A DNA stretch of 58,120 nucleotides from an uncultured Pseudomonadota bacterium (GCA_902793005.1 CADBBQ010000008.1:1-58120); one strand, 5' to 3'. Shown: positions 7,627 through 17,381, numbered from the stretch's first letter. Notes: generated by a model from the letters alone, not told the origin. Numbers and translations: made by a program.

Positions 7627-9603
7627 TTACACAAATAAATCTTTGACAAACTGGGCGTGTTCGGTGATGAATTTAAAACGAAATTCCGGTTTTTTACCCA
7701 TCAATTCGGTCACAATTGTTCGCGTTTTTTCCGTATCTTCGGCACCGTCGTCGGTTTTTGGTGGTAATTCAATTCGAATTAAACGACGGGTTTTTGGCGA
7801 CATAGTTGTTTCCTTTAATTGATTTGGCATCATTTCGCCCAAACCTTTGAATCGGGAAATTTCCACCTTTTTATTTTTATATTTTCCGTTCTGTAATTTT
7901 TCCAATTCTTCGTCCGAATCGATATAGAATGATTCGGTGCCACAGGTAAATTTATAAAGCGGTGGGCACGACAAATACAAATGCCCCCCATAAATCAATT
8001 GTGGCATATACTGATAGAAAAACGCCATTAACAGGGATGCGATATGACTGCCGTCGACATCGGCATCGGTCATAACAATAATTTTTTCATAACGTAATTT
8101 ATCGTCGTTCCAATCCTTGGCCGTGCCGGCACCAATAATATCAATCAAATCATTTAATTCACGGTTAGCACTGAATCGTTCGTCCGAATTAGACAGCACG
8201 TTTAACACCTTGCCTCGCAGGGGCATAATTGCCTGGGTCGCGCGGTCGCGTGCCTGTTTTGCGGTACCGCCAGCCGATTCGCCCTCGACAATAAATAATT
8301 CGGTGCCTTCGACCCCGTGTTTTGTGCAATCCGCCAATTTTGCCGGCATACGAATACGTTTTGTCGGGGTTTTACGGGCGATATCTTTGACCTGTTTTGT
8401 TTTGATACGCGCGTTCGCCAAATTGATAATAAACGATAATAATGCGTTTGATGTTTTCGGGTCAGATGCCAAAAACATTTCCCAGGGGTCACGCAAAGCG
8501 TTTTCAACATATCGTGCAATTTCCGGGTTAGACAATTTTTCCTTGGTCTGGCCCAGGAATTGCGGTGTTTTATAAAATACCGATACAATCGCCGCAACCG
8601 AATCGAAAACATCCTCGCTGACGATTGTAGATGCCGCCTTGTTATTTGTTTTTTCACCGTATGCCTTGATACCCTTGGTAATTGCAGATTTAAAACCACT
8701 TTCGTGTGTGCCACCGTCGATTGTTGCAATCGTGTTACAATATGATGCAAAAAATCCGTCGTCAGATGCCGCACCATTTTCATCGGTTAAAAATGTCAAT
8801 GCCCACTCTATACGGCCCGAATCGTCCGGAAAATCAATCGAACCGGAAAACATACGCGGTAAAATGCGCGGTTTGGAATCGGTTTTCTCCGCCAAGAAAT
8901 CAGATACCCCGTTTGGATAATAAAATGTTGTGGTGGCCGGAATATTCATATCATCGGTCAGTAATTCCGGGTTGCAAATCCAATCAATTTTTATCCCACG
9001 GGACAGGAACGATTTCGCACGTGCCATACGATAAATCTTAATCGGTTTGAATACCGCGTTTTCGCCAAAAATTTCATCGTCGATTTTAAATCTGATTTTT
9101 GTGCCGTGATTTTTTGTGGCATCCCCACGTGTGATTGGTGATGTTGTTTTGCCGCGTGAAAAAGTTTGATGCCATTCGTATCCGTCACGTGAAATCGTCA
9201 CATCCATATTGGATGATAATGCGTTCACAACAGCCGACCCAACACCGTGCAGACCGCCCGATGTTTTATAAACATTATTATTAAATTTGCCACCCGAATG
9301 CAGTGTGGTTAAAATAACCTCTAATGCGGATTTACCCGGATATTTTGGGTGTTCGTCAACCGGAATGCCACGACCGTCGTCGGTGATTTCGATTGTTTTT
9401 GCATCAATTAGATTTACCGTGATGCGTTTGGCGAAACCTGCCACGGCCTCGTCAATAGAATTATCCATAATTTCAACCGGCAAATGGTGCCAGGCCTTTT
9501 CGTCCGTGCCGCCGATATACATACCGGGACGCAGGCGAACGGGTTCCAAGCCTTCCAAGACCTGGATATCTGATGCGTCATAAGATGTGTTTTTTTCTGT
9601 CAT
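7627..9603 (-). CDS. parE: DNA topoisomerase IV subunit B
   Basis: ParE is the ATPase subunit of topoisomerase IV, which decatenates daughter chromosomes with ParC. The 658-residue product shows the GHKL ATPase (EIMDNSIDEAVAG at 44-56, DDGRGIP at 75-81, GGLHGVGSAVVNALS at 116-130), the QTKEKL loop (352-357), and the TOPRIM domain with EGESAGG (440-446) and DADVDGSH (513-520). The start PVRLRPGMYIGGTDE and the length fit ParE rather than GyrB, which usually carries a longer TOPRIM insertion in this class. Ribosome site AAAGGTAC precedes the ATG. It is transcribed toward dnaA, divergent from dnaJ. parC is not in the window. Confidence 0.9.
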   Translation of the reverse strand: MTEKNTSYDASDIQVLEGLEPVRLRPGMYIGGTDEKAWHHLPVEIMDNSIDEAVAGFAKRITVNLIDAKTIEITDDGRGIPVDEHPKYPGKSALEVILTTLHSGGKFNNNVYKTSGGLHGVGSAVVNALSSNMDVTISRDGYEWHQTFSRGKTTSPITRGDATKNHGTKIRFKIDDEIFGENAVFKPIKIYRMARAKSFLSRGIKIDWICNPELLTDDMNIPATTTFYYPNGVSDFLAEKTDSKPRILPRMFSGSIDFPDDSGRIEWALTFLTDENGAASDDGFFASYCNTIATIDGGTHESGFKSAITKGIKAYGEKTNNKAASTIVSEDVFDSVAAIVSVFYKTPQFLGQTKEKLSNPEIARYVENALRDPWEMFLASDPKTSNALLSFIINLANARIKTKQVKDIARKTPTKRIRMPAKLADCTKHGVEGTELFIVEGESAGGTAKQARDRATQAIMPLRGKVLNVLSNSDERFSANRELNDLIDIIGAGTAKDWNDDKLRYEKIIVMTDADVDGSHIASLLMAFFYQYMPQLIYGGHLYLSCPPLYKFTCGTESFYIDSDEELEKLQNGKYKNKKVEISRFKGLGEMMPNQLKETTMSPKTRRLIRIELPPKTDDGAEDTEKTRTIVTELMGKKPEFRFKFITEHAQFVKDLFV

Positions 9604-9726
9604 AGTACCTTTATTATTAGAACATTATTAAATTTTTCGCAAGTTTGTTTTTTTTGGGGCCACCCGGGGGTTGAATTTTTTTATAAATGAACTATATTTT
9701 GGGCATCAAATAAAGAGAATATTATT

Positions 9727-10851
9727 ATGAATAAAAATCCGTATGAAGTTTTGGGCGTGGCGCGCGATGCGTCGGATGCCGATATTAAAAAGGCTTATCA
9801 TAAATTGGTTATGAAGTATCACCCTGATAAAAATCCGGGGGATAAATCCGCCGAAGAAAAATTCAAGGAAGTAAATAATGCATTTGATATATTGAAAGAC
9901 CCGCAAAAACGCGCGGCATACGACCGATTTGGCGATGCGGCCTTTGCCGGGGGAAATGGTGCGTCGGCCGGGGCCGGTAATCCGTTTGGTGCCGGTTTTG
10001 GCGGATTTGCGGGTGGCGCGGGTATGGACGATATACTGCGCGAGGCTATGCGTGGGTTCGGGTTCGACGGATTTGGTGGATTTGGTGGCGCGGGGGCGGC
10101 GGATAATCGCCGGGGACGCGATTTGTTGGATAATGTGACGATATCGCTGCGGGATGCATATTTTGGTACAACGCATACGGTGAAATTTTCCAGTAATGTT
10201 CAATGCGATAAATGTAATGGTAATGGCACGGATGATGGAAAACCTGCGCCGGTATGTTCGCGATGCGGGGGCAGTGGTGTTGTTCATTCGCGTCAGGGAT
10301 TTTTTGCGGTCGAGACGCCTTGTCCGGAATGTAATGGTTTGGGGCGCAAGATTTCTAAAAAATGTTCAAAATGCGATGGAACGGGTGCGGTGCATAAACA
10401 ACGCACGTTGGATGTAAAAATACCGGCGGGTGTTGCGGATGGTGCGCGGTTGCGCCTGGCGGGTCAGGGTGAGGCCGGACAAAATGGCGGTGCGCCTGGG
10501 GATTTTTATATCGATGTGCGTGTTGCGCCAGATGATAAATTTGAACGTGTGGGTGATGATTTGATTTATCGCGCGGATGTCCCGTTTGTGACGCTTGCGC
10601 TGGGCGGGGAAATAGAGGTGCCGACAATTGATGATAAAACATTATCGGTCAAGGTTGCCGCCGGAACACAAATTGGTGCGCGCCTGCGTGTGCGTGGCAA
10701 GGGTATGCCAAATCCGCGCCGTGCATCATCGTTTGGGGATATGTATATTGAAATACATATGACGGTGCCGACCAAACTTTCCGAAAAACAAAAGAAAGCA
10801 TTGGAAGAATTTGCCGGTGCTTCTAAATCATCCAAGAAAAGTTGGTTTTAG
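9727..10851 (+). CDS. dnaJ: Chaperone protein DnaJ
   Basis: DnaJ delivers unfolded clients to DnaK and stimulates its ATPase. The 374-residue product has the J domain with HPD at 32-34, a Gly/Phe-rich linker (about 76-125), four CxxCxGxG zinc-finger motifs ([32 protein letters not shown]) and the two C-terminal beta domains. Length and order are those of type I DnaJ. It usually follows dnaK, but here it stands alone, divergent from parE; no CIRCE element was seen in the 120-base gap. Confidence 0.96.
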   Translation: MNKNPYEVLGVARDASDADIKKAYHKLVMKYHPDKNPGDKSAEEKFKEVNNAFDILKDPQKRAAYDRFGDAAFAGGNGASAGAGNPFGAGFGGFAGGAGMDDILREAMRGFGFDGFGGFGGAGAADNRRGRDLLDNVTISLRDAYFGTTHTVKFSSNVQCDKCNGNGTDDGKPAPVCSRCGGSGVVHSRQGFFAVETPCPECNGLGRKISKKCSKCDGTGAVHKQRTLDVKIPAGVADGARLRLAGQGEAGQNGGAPGDFYIDVRVAPDDKFERVGDDLIYRADVPFVTLALGGEIEVPTIDDKTLSVKVAAGTQIGARLRVRGKGMPNPRRASSFGDMYIEIHMTVPTKLSEKQKKALEEFAGASKSSKKSWF

Positions 10852-10852
10852 T

Positions 10853-10889
10853 CAAAGTACAAAGTACAAAGTTCAAAGTACAAAGTTCA
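10853..10889. repeat. Seven-base-period repeat tract
   Basis: Five head-to-tail units of GTACAAA or GTTCAAA directly behind the dnaJ stop codon and before the terminator. Same family as the tract at 2352. Confidence 0.75.
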
Positions 10890-10904
10890 ATTAATGTAAA
10901 AATA

Positions 10905-10935
10905 AAAAACTTTGGCGGGCGCCAAAGTTTTTTTT
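10905..10935. terminator. Bidirectional terminator between dnaJ and pgsA
   Basis: Stem ACTTTGGC (10909-10916) with GCCAAAGT (10921-10928), loop GGGC, A tract before and T tract after, serving the convergent genes. Confidence 0.9.
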
Positions 10936-10941
10936 GTTTCA

Positions 10942-11544
10942 TTATTTCTTTATCTTTTTTATTTTTTCCAAAAATGTAAATGTGTATTGTGTTGCCGACC
11001 ACAGGGATGCAACCAATGCAAACCATATGAATATAATCCCCATTTGTGACAAGATGTTCATTACAATCAACGTATTTGCAGAAATTGTGTCAGGTGTCAC
11101 AACCGAACTGATTGCGAACAACGATAAAAACGCGATGATTGTCACCATTTGCAATGTGGTTTTAATTTTACCCATTGAAAAACGATTTTTTGGAACCGGC
11201 ATTTCGATTTTCTGGGTGCCCAGGAATTCACGCAGGCCACTGATATACAATTCACGGGCAATCATTAAAATTACCGGAATTATGATAAACCAAAAACGCA
11301 TCATCAATGCCAACATAATAAATGTGTTCACGACCAATAATTTGTCGCCAATGTGGTCCAATACGCCACCCAGTTTTGTGCAGCAATTAAATTTGCGTGC
11401 CAAAAATCCGTCCAGCCAATCACTGACCGCGCCCAGTATAAATAAAACCAGGGACACCCAATACCATTGCATCATTAATGTTGGTATGATTAAAAATGCA
11501 ACGCAAATACGAAATGCTGATAACAGATTTACAAATGTTTTCAT
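10942..11544 (-). CDS. pgsA: CDP-diacylglycerol--glycerol-3-phosphate 3-phosphatidyltransferase
   Basis: PgsA makes phosphatidylglycerol phosphate, the committed step to phosphatidylglycerol and cardiolipin, in the inner membrane. The 200-residue product carries the full CDP-alcohol phosphotransferase motif D-G-x2-A-R-x8-G-x3-D-x3-D, read as DGFLAR, then G, D and D in LGGVLDHIGD at about residues 45-67, and four to six membrane segments. Ribosome site AAGGAG precedes the ATG. It follows uvrC on the same strand by 26 bases, an order known from other proteobacteria (uvrC-pgsA). Confidence 0.93.
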   Translation of the reverse strand: MKTFVNLLSAFRICVAFLIIPTLMMQWYWVSLVLFILGAVSDWLDGFLARKFNCCTKLGGVLDHIGDKLLVVNTFIMLALMMRFWFIIIPVILMIARELYISGLREFLGTQKIEMPVPKNRFSMGKIKTTLQMVTIIAFLSLFAISSVVTPDTISANTLIVMNILSQMGIIFIWFALVASLWSATQYTFTFLEKIKKIKK

Positions 11545-11570
11545 TTTACTTCTCCTTGTTATGAATTGTA

Positions 11571-12995
11571 TTATATCAGTTCCGAGTGAAAATGTGCATA
11601 GATTTTTTTTGCCACGGATTTTCCTAAATTTGGGACGCGTTCCAATTGTTCCAATGTTGCATCCATAATGTTTCGCACCGAACCGAAATGTTTTATCAAT
11701 GCGTGTTTGCGTGTCGGTCCAATGCCGTCAATTTCGTCCAGAACGGATACAGTCATTTGTTTTGCGCGTCGTTCGCGATGATATGTGATGACGAAACGAT
11801 GGGCCTCGTCCCGGACGGCACGCAACATTAAAAACAGTGGTGAATCCTTGGGTAATTTGTCGTAAATTGAACCGTCGGGCAGAATAAAATGTTCGTCGCC
11901 ATTGCGGACCTCGCCCTTGGTGACGCCAAAAATTGGGATGTTTGGTGCGGTTTTGTGCGCAATGTTCCATTGGGCGGGACCACCATCCACAATTATTAAA
12001 TCCAATTTTGGACCGTGCGCCACCGCGCGTTCGATGAATTCCGCCATCATACCAATATCGTTGCCGGCGTTTGATTTGTTTTGTAATTTAAAATGCCGGT
12101 AATCGGTTTTTGTGAATCCGTTATGACCAAAACATATCATCGCGCCAACTGAATTTTTTCCAAACAAGTGCGAATTATCAAATACACCCGCACGTTCAAT
12201 TTTAACACCAGTTAATTTTTCTAGGTCTGAAACATTTTTATCCCAATCCAGATTTCTTTCGTGTTGAATTTTATTTTGTTTGCCACGAATTGCCGTCTGG
12301 GTCAGGGCAATGATTTTATCACGCGTTGCGGCCGCGCGTTCAAAATCCAAATTTTCAGAATATTTTTTCATATCTGACGATAATTCGTTCACAATTGGTT
12401 CGGTATCGCCGGTCAGAATTCTGCGCGCCAACGCGACATTTTGTTGATATTCCGGTTGCGGCAGACAGCACGGTGCACTGCATCGGCCAATTTGATACAA
12501 CAGGCAAGGCCGCGCGCGGTTGTTCATAAATGTATCAGTGCACGTGCGTAGGCGACATACTTTTTGTATCATTTTTATTGTATCATTTAATGCGGTGACC
12601 GATGGATATGGGCCGAATACATCGCGGCGTTGGGAAATCTTTCCGCGAAATTTTAACAGACGTGGAAATTCGTGCGCCGTCAATGCCAACATAGGATACA
12701 TTTTATCGTCAGTCAGCATTATGTTGTATTTTGGTTTTAATGTTTTTATTAATTCTTGTTCACGAACAAGTGCGTCGGCCTCGGTCCGGGATATTTCCCA
12801 CGTGACGCGGGTGACGAATTTTCGCATAACCTGTTTATGTAATTCCAGTTTCGATATATCAATATATTGGTGTAAACGATTCGACAGATTTTTTGCCTTG
12901 CCAACATACAGCAATGTGCCGTCGGACGCGAACATTTGGTATGTTCCCGGTGCGTCTGGGGCGTTTGCAATTAAATCAGAAAATTGAATATTCAT
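11571..12995 (-). CDS. uvrC: Excinuclease ABC subunit C
   Basis: UvrC makes both incisions around a lesion marked by UvrA/UvrB. The product has the N-terminal GIY-YIG nuclease (GTYQMF at 18-23, LLYVGKAKNL), the Cys cluster near 165-177, the UVR segment (FERAAATRDKI), the RNase H-like 5' nuclease with FDNSH, IIVDGGPAQ and RDEAHRFVITYHRERR, and C-terminal helix-hairpin-helix motifs. At 474 residues it is well short of the usual 590-620; the linkers are compact but all catalytic blocks remain. No ribosome site precedes the ATG; a promoter abuts it, so the mRNA may be leaderless. Confidence 0.95.
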   Translation of the reverse strand: MNIQFSDLIANAPDAPGTYQMFASDGTLLYVGKAKNLSNRLHQYIDISKLELHKQVMRKFVTRVTWEISRTEADALVREQELIKTLKPKYNIMLTDDKMYPMLALTAHEFPRLLKFRGKISQRRDVFGPYPSVTALNDTIKMIQKVCRLRTCTDTFMNNRARPCLLYQIGRCSAPCCLPQPEYQQNVALARRILTGDTEPIVNELSSDMKKYSENLDFERAAATRDKIIALTQTAIRGKQNKIQHERNLDWDKNVSDLEKLTGVKIERAGVFDNSHLFGKNSVGAMICFGHNGFTKTDYRHFKLQNKSNAGNDIGMMAEFIERAVAHGPKLDLIIVDGGPAQWNIAHKTAPNIPIFGVTKGEVRNGDEHFILPDGSIYDKLPKDSPLFLMLRAVRDEAHRFVITYHRERRAKQMTVSVLDEIDGIGPTRKHALIKHFGSVRNIMDATLEQLERVPNLGKSVAKKIYAHFHSELI

Positions 12996-13002
12996 AATTT
13001 AT

Positions 13003-13030
13003 ATGATAGAATATAATTTAAGAAATGCAA
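13003..13030 (-). promoter_or_regulatory. Start-abutting promoter of uvrC
   Basis: On the minus strand TTGCAT (13025-13030), 16-base spacer, TATCAT (13003-13008), then seven bases to the ATG. The 16 bases from ATG through the -10 are identical to those before lpxI. Confidence 0.55.
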
Positions 13031-13044
13031 ATAGAGGTGAAAAT

Positions 13045-13482
13045 ATGAGACAAGAATTAGGACGTTCTATGATTGAAATGTTGGGTGTGTTGGCGATTAT
13101 GGGTGTTATTACCGTCGGCGCAATCAGTATGATTTCGTACGCAATGCGTATGCAAAAACAAAGCACTGTTAATGACGAAGTGTATCAAATTGTTTTGGGT
13201 GTACGGCAATTGCTGGGCGAATATGATGATTTTACGCGGATTGATAATTCAACGATATTTACCGCATTGGCGATGTCGAATAAAAATCCGTATGGCGGAA
13301 CATATACCGTTTCGGTTAATCCGTCAAATACACGGCAATTTATTGTGACAATTGATGGATTGTCAGATTCCGAGTGCAAGGCATTAGTGACCAAGGCTTG
13401 GACGGATTCAATCGATGGTGCAAATGGCAATTGCGTCAGTATGGCCAAAGATAATTCTGTATCCATTGTGTATGGGGAATAA
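13045..13482 (+). CDS. Type IV pilin-like protein
   Basis: The 145-residue product opens with MRQELGRSMIEMLGVLAIM: a short basic leader, a prepilin-like cleavage region, the Glu at the fifth position after it, and a 20-residue hydrophobic helix, as in type IV and type II pseudopilins. The globular part has two Cys (ECKAL and GNCVS) near the C-terminus, resembling the D-region disulphide of pilins. The start at 13045 follows AGAGGTGA; the frame extends to 13003 without a ribosome site. No prepilin peptidase, ATPase or platform gene is nearby, so it is an orphan here. Link with DNA uptake through DprA is speculation. Confidence 0.75.
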   Translation: MRQELGRSMIEMLGVLAIMGVITVGAISMISYAMRMQKQSTVNDEVYQIVLGVRQLLGEYDDFTRIDNSTIFTALAMSNKNPYGGTYTVSVNPSNTRQFIVTIDGLSDSECKALVTKAWTDSIDGANGNCVSMAKDNSVSIVYGE

Positions 13483-13491
13483 TATTTTTAT

Positions 13492-14469
13492 ATGGCTGAA
13501 ATAATTACGGTTTCTTTGGTCGAAGATGGAACGAAATTAATGCGATGGTTTATGCGCAAGTTTCCGTCTATGCCGAATCGTGAATTTTTCAAACTGTGTC
13601 GTGGTGGACAAATTCGTGTGAATTCTGCGCGGGTGGATTCTAATCGGGTTTTGCGTGCGGGGGACGCGGTGCGCATTCCGCCAACAATCGCCGCATATGC
13701 AAAACGCGAAAATCATAAAAAAACCGAAACAGGTGCCGCGTTTTCTATGTCGGATTTAGAGGTTTTACGTAAATCAATCGTTTATAATGATGCCGATATT
13801 GTTGTGTTTAACAAGCCTGCGGGACTGGCGGTCCAGGGTGGCACAGGTATCAGAAAATCGGTTGATAAAATGGCGACGGCGATGTTTCCATATGATAAAA
13901 TATCGTTGGTTCATCGTTTGGATCGGGATACATCGGGATTATTAGTTGTCGCAAAAAATCAGATGGCGGCACAAAAATTGGCTGAGGCGTTTCAATCAAA
14001 ATCTGCATATAAAGAATATTTGGCGTTGTTAAATGGTGTGGTCAGCCCGGCCCAAGGCGTGATTGATAACTTTATCGCCCGTGGTCAGGTGTTCGACAGC
14101 GCCACGCGCATAGATGGTGGTGCGGGGCAAAGACCACAACGCGCAATCACCGAATATCGCGTCTTGGCCCAGGTTGGAGACCGGGTTTCGTGGGTTTTGT
14201 TTTCGCCAAAAACGGGACGCACACATCAATTAAGAATTCACAGTGCATATACATTGGGGGCACCAATTGTTGGTGATGATTTGTATGGTGAAAACAAAAG
14301 TATGGATGCCGGTATGGCAACGATTTTGGCGACAAACAAATTATTCTTGTTTGCATATAAAATAACCTTTCATCATCCGCGGACGAATAAATTAATAACA
14401 TTGCGTGCTGATGTCCCAGACTTTATGAAATCTGTGATGCAATTTTTGGAATTACAATTACCGGAATAA
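13492..14469 (+). CDS. RluC/RluD-family pseudouridine synthase
   Basis: These enzymes isomerise specific uridines in 23S rRNA. The 325-residue product has an N-terminal S4-like RNA-binding domain (about 15-65, with FFKLCRGGQIRVN) and the catalytic domain with HRLDRDTSGLLVVAK at 141-155, where Asp144 is the expected nucleophile, plus the PKTGRTHQLRIH motif near residue 240. The S4 domain plus length fits RluC best among alphaproteobacterial paralogs, but RluD cannot be excluded. It starts ten bases after the pilin-like gene and is followed after four bases by the AsmA-like gene, so the three probably form a transcript. Confidence 0.88.
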   Translation: MAEIITVSLVEDGTKLMRWFMRKFPSMPNREFFKLCRGGQIRVNSARVDSNRVLRAGDAVRIPPTIAAYAKRENHKKTETGAAFSMSDLEVLRKSIVYNDADIVVFNKPAGLAVQGGTGIRKSVDKMATAMFPYDKISLVHRLDRDTSGLLVVAKNQMAAQKLAEAFQSKSAYKEYLALLNGVVSPAQGVIDNFIARGQVFDSATRIDGGAGQRPQRAITEYRVLAQVGDRVSWVLFSPKTGRTHQLRIHSAYTLGAPIVGDDLYGENKSMDAGMATILATNKLFLFAYKITFHHPRTNKLITLRADVPDFMKSVMQFLELQLPE

Positions 14470-14472
14470 CAA

Positions 14473-16536
14473 ATGACAAGACGTAGAAGAATTATGCTGT
14501 GGTTGCGCGTGATAAGCCTGTTCTTTTTGGGATTGGTGGTGGCAATAATTATTGCGTTAACGCGTATTGATTTGGAAAGTTTGCGTGGTAATGTTGTCGC
14601 AATGTTGCAAAATGCCACCGGGTATAATGTGCAAATCGATGGGGCGGTGTCTTGGAAATTTTCGTTACGTCCGCGTATTGAATTAAATCAGATTCGTGTC
14701 GCAAATGCGGATTGGGCGCGTGAAAAATATGGCTTTTCGGCCGAACGGATGGATGTTGCGCTGGATTTAATATCTTTGTTTCGTTCGCGTCCCACAATCA
14801 GACGTATAAAATTGTATAATACGGTAATTAAAATTGAAGAAAATGCGGCGGGCGAAATGTCGTTGCAACCAATAAAAAATAATTCACAAATTGTGGATGA
14901 AAACGCGACAAAAAATAATACAAATATTGCAAAATATCCTTTGCCGGATGCGCCATTTGGACGAATTGAAATTGAAAATTTGTCTTTTGATAATGGAATT
15001 TATAAATTTGATGTATCTGGATTACAGTTGCGTTATTTTCATTTCAAAACAAAACACGAATATCACGGTTGGATAAGACCGCGTGATGATGTCTATCCGT
15101 TCATTATTGCAATGGATGAATATAATGCCGAACGCAAGGTTTATCCTGTGAAATTGGCGTTGTCAACGGGTGGAAATGCGTTGATTGCAAATGTGGCATT
15201 GGATGGGGCCAGTAAAATACCAATTGATTTTGTCGTCCGTGGCGATATTGTTGATGTGCGTGCAGTGCGTGATTTATTAAATATTGATTTGACGGGGTTG
15301 CCAAAAATTTCTGTGAATATCGCGGGGGGAATGCGCGATGCCGATACATTGGTGTTACGAAAATCTGTATTGCGTTTACGTGGCACGGATATAAATTTTT
15401 CAGGCGTCTATGATTGGGCGGGAAAAAAGCCGCGTATTAATGCGATGATATCTTCGAATAATGTGAATTTATTAAAGTTGGTGCCGGAAATGTATTCTGG
15501 GTGGGTGCGACCGGACCGCGAATTAAATGTGTTTCACGATATAAATTTGCACGGTGTTGATATACAAAAATTTGATTTAGATATAGATGTTAAGTTGAAA
15601 CATTTAATAGTCTATCGTGATATGGATTTAAAGGATACTAATGTAAAATTAACATACAAAAATGATGTGGGACGTATTGATGCGTCGGTTGGAATTGCGG
15701 GTGGTAAAATGCTGGTTGGGGGTGATTTTACAATAAAACCTGATGGTGATATTTTTGTCCAGGCGGGTGTTCACGCTTCGAATTTTACAATTGGGACATT
15801 GATGGATGAAATCAGAATTCACGATTTTATCGTTGGGTTGCCGGTTGATATATATGGATACTTTGAAACATCTGGCGCGAATATGTCGCAATGGATGAAT
15901 AATATTAATGGCCCGGTTCAGGCATATTCGGTTGGTGATGGATATGCGTATCCGCAATTGGTTGAAAATATTTATGGTGCGGATGTGTTAACGTCATTGC
16001 GGCACAGTATCCAAGATTTGTTTACCGCCGATAAAAAACACGACAAGGCGCGAATTTCGTGTGTGGCGGTGAATTTGAAATTACGTGATGGCGATATTCA
16101 AACACGTAATGGGGTTGCAATTGAAACAAATTCGATAAATGCGCGTTTGGCGGGGGATTTGAACCTGGGGGATGAAACGATTGATTTGGCGTTGACCACG
16201 GTGCCGGTGCGGGGATTAAAATTGTCTTTGACCGGAAATGTTGTTAATACGGTTGAAATTGTCGGAAATTTGGCAGAACCTGATATTCAAATAAATGGTG
16301 CGGCGTTAACCGGCAAGGTTGTGTCCGCCACAGGATTGGGATTGTTGTTGGCACCATTGACCGGCGGGGTCAGTTTTGTCGCAGGATTGTTGGCAGGGGG
16401 ACTGTTGGAAAATTGGTTGGCCGATACAACGCCGTGTGAAACCGCATTGAAACGCGGTGCGCCGGAACAAGATGGCGATGCGCCGTGGATGAATTATCCG
16501 GTGGCGGATTTAGCAAATAAAATAATACAAAAATAA
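14473..16536 (+). CDS. AsmA-family envelope protein
   Basis: AsmA-like proteins are inner-membrane anchored periplasmic proteins with a bridge-like beta fold, linked in other bacteria to lipid transport and outer-membrane assembly. The 687-residue product has one N-terminal membrane helix (about 9-29), the AsmA N-terminal signature (IDLESLRGNVVAMLQNATGY, GAVSWKFSLRPRIELNQI), long beta-rich middle, and the conserved C-terminal region with GDLNLGDETIDLALTTVP. A glycine-rich hydrophobic stretch (about 620-650) lies near the end. It is tightly packed after the pseudouridine synthase and 19 bases before the diadenylate cyclase. Length and order are normal for the family. Confidence 0.85.
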   Translation: MTRRRRIMLWLRVISLFFLGLVVAIIIALTRIDLESLRGNVVAMLQNATGYNVQIDGAVSWKFSLRPRIELNQIRVANADWAREKYGFSAERMDVALDLISLFRSRPTIRRIKLYNTVIKIEENAAGEMSLQPIKNNSQIVDENATKNNTNIAKYPLPDAPFGRIEIENLSFDNGIYKFDVSGLQLRYFHFKTKHEYHGWIRPRDDVYPFIIAMDEYNAERKVYPVKLALSTGGNALIANVALDGASKIPIDFVVRGDIVDVRAVRDLLNIDLTGLPKISVNIAGGMRDADTLVLRKSVLRLRGTDINFSGVYDWAGKKPRINAMISSNNVNLLKLVPEMYSGWVRPDRELNVFHDINLHGVDIQKFDLDIDVKLKHLIVYRDMDLKDTNVKLTYKNDVGRIDASVGIAGGKMLVGGDFTIKPDGDIFVQAGVHASNFTIGTLMDEIRIHDFIVGLPVDIYGYFETSGANMSQWMNNINGPVQAYSVGDGYAYPQLVENIYGADVLTSLRHSIQDLFTADKKHDKARISCVAVNLKLRDGDIQTRNGVAIETNSINARLAGDLNLGDETIDLALTTVPVRGLKLSLTGNVVNTVEIVGNLAEPDIQINGAALTGKVVSATGLGLLLAPLTGGVSFVAGLLAGGLLENWLADTTPCETALKRGAPEQDGDAPWMNYPVADLANKIIQK

Positions 16537-16555
16537 ATATCAAGGAGTTATTAAA

Positions 16556-17320
16556 ATGTCGCATTTATCAGAATTTATTCAGTTGGTAATTATCGTTGCC
16601 TGTGTTTGGTATTTTTATAAAAAACTAATTCGCAATACGGCGTCTGAAAATTTGGTGCGTGGGGTTTTCGTGTTGGTTTTATTATGGTTGTCCAGTTTTG
16701 TTTGTATGGCGTTGCAGATTAATTTGCTGGGCGGATTTTTCCATTGGGTGGCATTGTTTTTATCAATCAGTCTGATTGTTGTGTTTCAACCAGAATTGCG
16801 TAAATTTTTGGCGTTGATGGGTTCGGTCAGCGGATGGCGAAAATTGTTTTTTGGGGATACAGAAAAATTGCATAAACACGATACTTCTTCGTTGGGGGCG
16901 ATTGTCAGTGCGGTTGAATATATGTCGTCAAAACACACCGGCGCATTGATTGTGTTTCCGTCGATGTTGGATGAATCGGTTATTGAACGCAAAGGGGTGC
17001 GTGTGGATGGTGAAATTACATCTGAATTATTGTTAACTATATTTTTTAATAAAACGCCGTTGCACGATGGTGCGGTTATAATTGAAAATAATCGTGTGGC
17101 GTATGCGGGGGCAATTTTGCCGTTGTCGCAAAATAACCTGAATTGGAAATATGGAACACGGCATCGGGCGGCGTTGGGGTTAAGTGAATGTTCCAGTGCA
17201 ACCGTGTTGGTTGTGTCCGAAGAAAGTGGCGATATTTCAATCGCAGAAAAGGGTAAAATTACTAAATATGATGATTTGAAAAAATTACGCACAAAATTAG
17301 AAAAGGTTATGAAAATATAA
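16556..17320 (+). CDS. cdaA: Diadenylate cyclase, CdaA type
   Basis: The DAC domain condenses two ATP into cyclic di-AMP. The 254-residue product has three N-terminal membrane helices (about 8-22, 35-53, 59-77), then a DAC domain with the DGA motif (PLHDGAVII, DGA at 171-173) and the RHR motif (GTRHRAALG, RHR at 202-204), both needed for activity and both intact. This is the CdaA/DacA layout of Firmicutes. Ribosome site AAGGAG precedes the ATG. It is the last gene before a terminator, in one run with the AsmA-like gene. No GlmM, CdaR or c-di-AMP phosphodiesterase is visible nearby. Confidence 0.92.
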   Translation: MSHLSEFIQLVIIVACVWYFYKKLIRNTASENLVRGVFVLVLLWLSSFVCMALQINLLGGFFHWVALFLSISLIVVFQPELRKFLALMGSVSGWRKLFFGDTEKLHKHDTSSLGAIVSAVEYMSSKHTGALIVFPSMLDESVIERKGVRVDGEITSELLLTIFFNKTPLHDGAVIIENNRVAYAGAILPLSQNNLNWKYGTRHRAALGLSECSSATVLVVSEESGDISIAEKGKITKYDDLKKLRTKLEKVMKI

Positions 17321-17349
17321 TGAAAATATAAAGAATTTATACCAAAAAT

Positions 17350-17381
17350 ACCGCCAAAATTATGTTTGGCGGTGTTTTTTT
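17350..17381 (+). terminator. Intrinsic terminator after cdaA
   Basis: Stem ACCGCCAAA (17350-17358) with TTTGGCGGT (17365-17373), then G and seven T. Confidence 0.9.

Noticed and set aside
7627..9603. GyrB instead of ParE
   Set aside because: Length, the GLEPVRLRPGMYIGGTDE start and the absence of a long insertion near the TOPRIM domain fit ParE better, though parC is not in view.
9706..10287. A 193-codon minus-strand frame over dnaJ
   Set aside because: Pure antisense of dnaJ, Ile/Arg-rich, no start context.
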